A DNA stretch of 64,000 nt from Thalassolituus sp006212115 (GTDB lineage: Bacteria > Pseudomonadota > Gammaproteobacteria > Pseudomonadales > Oceanobacteraceae): NCBI RefSeq assembly GCF_040372045.1, contig NZ_BAABWH010000002.1. One strand, written 5' to 3'. The notes under the pieces are model-generated. The model saw only the letters and a list, made by a program, of their open reading frames with translations, ran no database searches and was not told the DNA's origin. Position numbers and translations under genes: made by a program. This document shows, piece by piece, positions 62,003-64,000 of the stretch. Position 1 is the first letter of the stretch; every line of letters starts with the position of its first letter.

Positions 62003-64000
62003 ATGAGCCAGCACACAAAAAAACATACAGAAAACGCCTTCGATTACTTCAGGAAGCACGCCTTGAGTGTTGCGATTTCTGCATTCAATACCACTGTTGC
62101 GGGTATTCGCGATGGGTTGCAGCGTGGAGTGTACGTGGCGCTTATCGCTGGACAGGTTGTCTCGCCGGTTGTGTGGGCGGCGAATCTGCCAGAGCTGGCA
62201 GGATCGCAGGCCTCCGTTACGATTAACAATGATGCTTCAATCGATGGAATCGATTCTGATAAATCAGCGGTCTATAACGTCTCAGGCAACCGTGTTTTGG
62301 CCGATTGGACTAGTTTTGATATCGCTAGTGGATATGGTGTCCAGTTTGTCCAAGGTAACGCTAGCAGTATTTTGGTCAACCAGATTACTGGATCGGCAAG
62401 TGAGATTGCTGGCCTACTTAAAGCGAACGGTAATATTATCCTTGTCAACCCGAATGGTATGACGATTACTGGCACGGCGATAATTGACGTTAACAGTCTC
62501 GTGGTTTCAGGGATGGGGTTGGCTGGTGGCGTTGATGCTGCTGATCAGGCTTTCTTTCAAGGTGATGATGAGGCCGAAAACTATAACAATCTCCTGCTCG
62601 TTAAGACTGATGCTAATGGCAAGATTACTATTGAAAGTGGTGTTAAGTTTACGGTCGATGCTGAGGGTACTGCACACACTAGAAACAACAAATTTATCGC
62701 TATAGGAGCCGAGGTAGAAAATTCTGCTGATATCGTCGTTGGAAACCTCATTGGTCTTGGAGCCGGCGGGTCTGGCTTTGTAAGTTTCGATCAAGACGGC
62801 TTGGTAGGGTTTGAAATTTCCAGTGATGTTGTCTCGGAGAATGCACTTAAGAGTCTTGGTGATTTAACAGCAACAAACGGAACCGTTCTCTTATCAGCAA
62901 ATGCCTCCAATGCAACAATAAACAGTGCACTTAATATCGAGGGTACAGTTCAGGCTGCCTCTATTAATATCGATGCAGATAAAATCACTCTCGGCGATAT
63001 CGATAGCACGGAAATACATGATGTTGAGCTAAATGCTTCTGAATCTCTTAACCTAGATCAGTTAACTAGTGTGAGAGTAGCTCACAATGCGGATTATTCA
63101 CTGAAGGGTAAAGCTGTAAGTTTGTCAGCTGGTTATAGCGATGTCACAACCCAAATACTAAACCCAAAAGAAATAATAGCGAACGGTTCAGTAGTTAGGC
63201 TGGGTGACAATGGGGATCTACCAGAAACAGTTGGAAGCCTTAAGTTTCAGGAGGTTTCGTCTGTAAGCTTGATTGGTGGCTCAGTATCTGCCGATTCTGA
63301 TGCAAACCTTATTGCTGCTTCGGAATTGGTATTAGAAAACTCAATCGAAACAAACGGAATATCCTTCTCCGGTGTCAGTTCGGTAGTCCTCAATAGTAAC
63401 ACCCTTACGGGTACGTCTGGCGTAGATACTTTCGATGTTACTGGTGCTAATGCACTGACTTCGGCTGGTATCGACTTCACGGGTGTTAATACAGTGAATG
63501 CAGGCACCGGCACCGACATCAATGGTGATGAGAATGCCGACCGTGTTAACACGAATGGCAGCAACGCAGTGTTGTCTGGTTCTGCTAATGCGAATTCAAC
63601 CACTGTTGAATCCATCTTGTTTGGTGATATCCAGATCCTTGATCTCAATAACACTTCTGGTACGAACGGAACACTGACGGGCGCTGCTGATTCAGATACG
63701 TTCACGATTGCAGGTACTGCGCTCTCCGCGAACGGGATTGATATCCAGAACGTAGAAGGCAATGAAATTAATGCCGGTGGCGGTTTAGATACCTATGCTG
63801 GTGATACTGCTGGCTGGTCCCTAACGGGTGTGGTCGGTGAACTTGCTGATACGACGAGCGGAACCTATACCTTCACAGATGTTACTGACGCGAATCTGTC
63901 AGGTCAGGCGCTGACGGGATCAGCATTCTCAGATACATTCGATGTCACAGGCGGAACGCTGACAGCCAATAGCATCAATATCACAAGCTCGACCAATACG
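62003..64000 (+). CDS. TpsA-type large exoprotein, filamentous haemagglutinin family (3' end outside window)
   Basis: The frame from ATG 62003 stays open to the window edge, 666 codons without a stop. The first 60 residues form an extended TpsA-type signal peptide (basic N-terminus, core VYVALIAGQVVSPVVWAA). The TPS secretion domain follows with the diagnostic NQI- and NPNG-type motifs (SSILVNQITG; NIILVNPNGM with NPNG at 149-152). From about residue 465 the sequence is built of degenerate repeats around LTG-x-x-x-x-DTF-x-V/I-x-G followed by INAG or similar, typical of a secreted beta-helix. Exported by the adjacent TpsB. A cell-surface adhesin or contact-dependent toxin are both possible; the C-terminus that would decide is outside the window. 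Confidence 0.9.
   Translation, partial: MSQHTKKHTENAFDYFRKHALSVAISAFNTTVAGIRDGLQRGVYVALIAGQVVSPVVWAANLPELAGSQASVTINNDASIDGIDSDKSAVYNVSGNRVLADWTSFDIASGYGVQFVQGNASSILVNQITGSASEIAGLLKANGNIILVNPNGMTITGTAIIDVNSLVVSGMGLAGGVDAADQAFFQGDDEAENYNNLLLVKTDANGKITIESGVKFTVDAEGTAHTRNNKFIAIGAEVENSADIVVGNLIGLGAGGSGFVSFDQDGLVGFEISSDVVSENALKSLGDLTATNGTVLLSANASNATINSALNIEGTVQAASINIDADKITLGDIDSTEIHDVELNASESLNLDQLTSVRVAHNADYSLKGKAVSLSAGYSDVTTQILNPKEIIANGSVVRLGDNGDLPETVGSLKFQEVSSVSLIGGSVSADSDANLIAASELVLENSIETNGISFSGVSSVVLNSNTLTGTSGVDTFDVTGANALTSAGIDFTGVNTVNAGTGTDINGDENADRVNTNGSNAVLSGSANANSTTVESILFGDIQILDLNNTSGTNGTLTGAADSDTFTIAGTALSANGIDIQNVEGNEINAGGGLDTYAGDTAGWSLTGVVGELADTTSGTYTFTDVTDANLSGQALTGSAFSDTFDVTGGTLTANSINITSSTNT

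Noticed and set aside
63247..63762. Minus-strand open frame of 171 codons inside tpsA
   Set aside because: It is a mirror of the repetitive Thr/Gly/Asn coding region and has no ribosome site or recognisable motif.

Overview
The window reads as a chromosomal segment of a marine-type gammaproteobacterium, most like an Oceanospirillales/Pseudomonadales relative (inference). Supporting signs are the phoR-phoB-ubiA-ubiC-rubredoxin-rubredoxin reductase neighbourhood, the oxyR-recG pair, a delta-class carbonic anhydrase, a complete type VI secretion system (T6SS) and moderate GC. Genes are tightly packed and nearly all look intact.

Bases 1-8,340 are a phosphate-response region. It holds the end of pstB, phoU, a porin behind a near-perfect Pho box, an OmpR-type kinase/regulator pair, a delta-class carbonic anhydrase, a divergent PhoB/PhoR pair (PhoB1/PhoR1) with its own Pho box, and a tRNA-Thr(UGU).

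Bases 8,340-28,500 are mostly housekeeping. There is a small MshEN-like protein, a strong candidate CsrB/RsmZ-type regulatory RNA on the minus strand (about 9,026-9,245), a perfect 38-bp palindrome, trmH, cysZ and a CheY-like regulator. The canonical PhoB/PhoR pair (PhoB2/PhoR2, also behind a Pho box) follows, then ubiA, ubiC, rubredoxin, rubredoxin reductase, HU, a DUF1415 protein, an SCP2 protein, a dicarboxylate symporter, an HDOD protein, recG, oxyR, a YeeZ-like protein, an AbgT transporter and ferredoxin-NADP reductase.

Bases 28,700-59,430 are a T6SS island. It is bracketed by a Ser/Thr kinase (PpkA, minus strand) and a PP2C phosphatase (PppA). The structural operon runs tagH-tssJ-tssK-tssL-tssM-tagF-tssA-tssB-tssC-tssC2-tssE-tssF-tssG-tssH on the plus strand. 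An oppositely oriented payload module follows: hcp, vgrG, a DUF6931 protein, PAAR, and a class 3 lipase flanked by two paralogous exported DUF6795-type proteins. The lipase section is visibly more AT-rich than its surroundings. A RAYT-like transposase with a destroyed HUH motif sits between hcp and pppA.

Bases 59,850-64,000 hold a two-partner secretion locus: a TpsB transporter, then the start of a large TpsA exoprotein that runs off the right edge.

The main regulatory themes are two phosphate-sensing pairs, each under a Pho box; a Csr/Rsm-type sRNA that, from what is known in Pseudomonas, could influence the T6SS; and kinase/phosphatase control of the T6SS through the FHA protein TagH. No CRISPR array, prophage or intact insertion sequence was seen.
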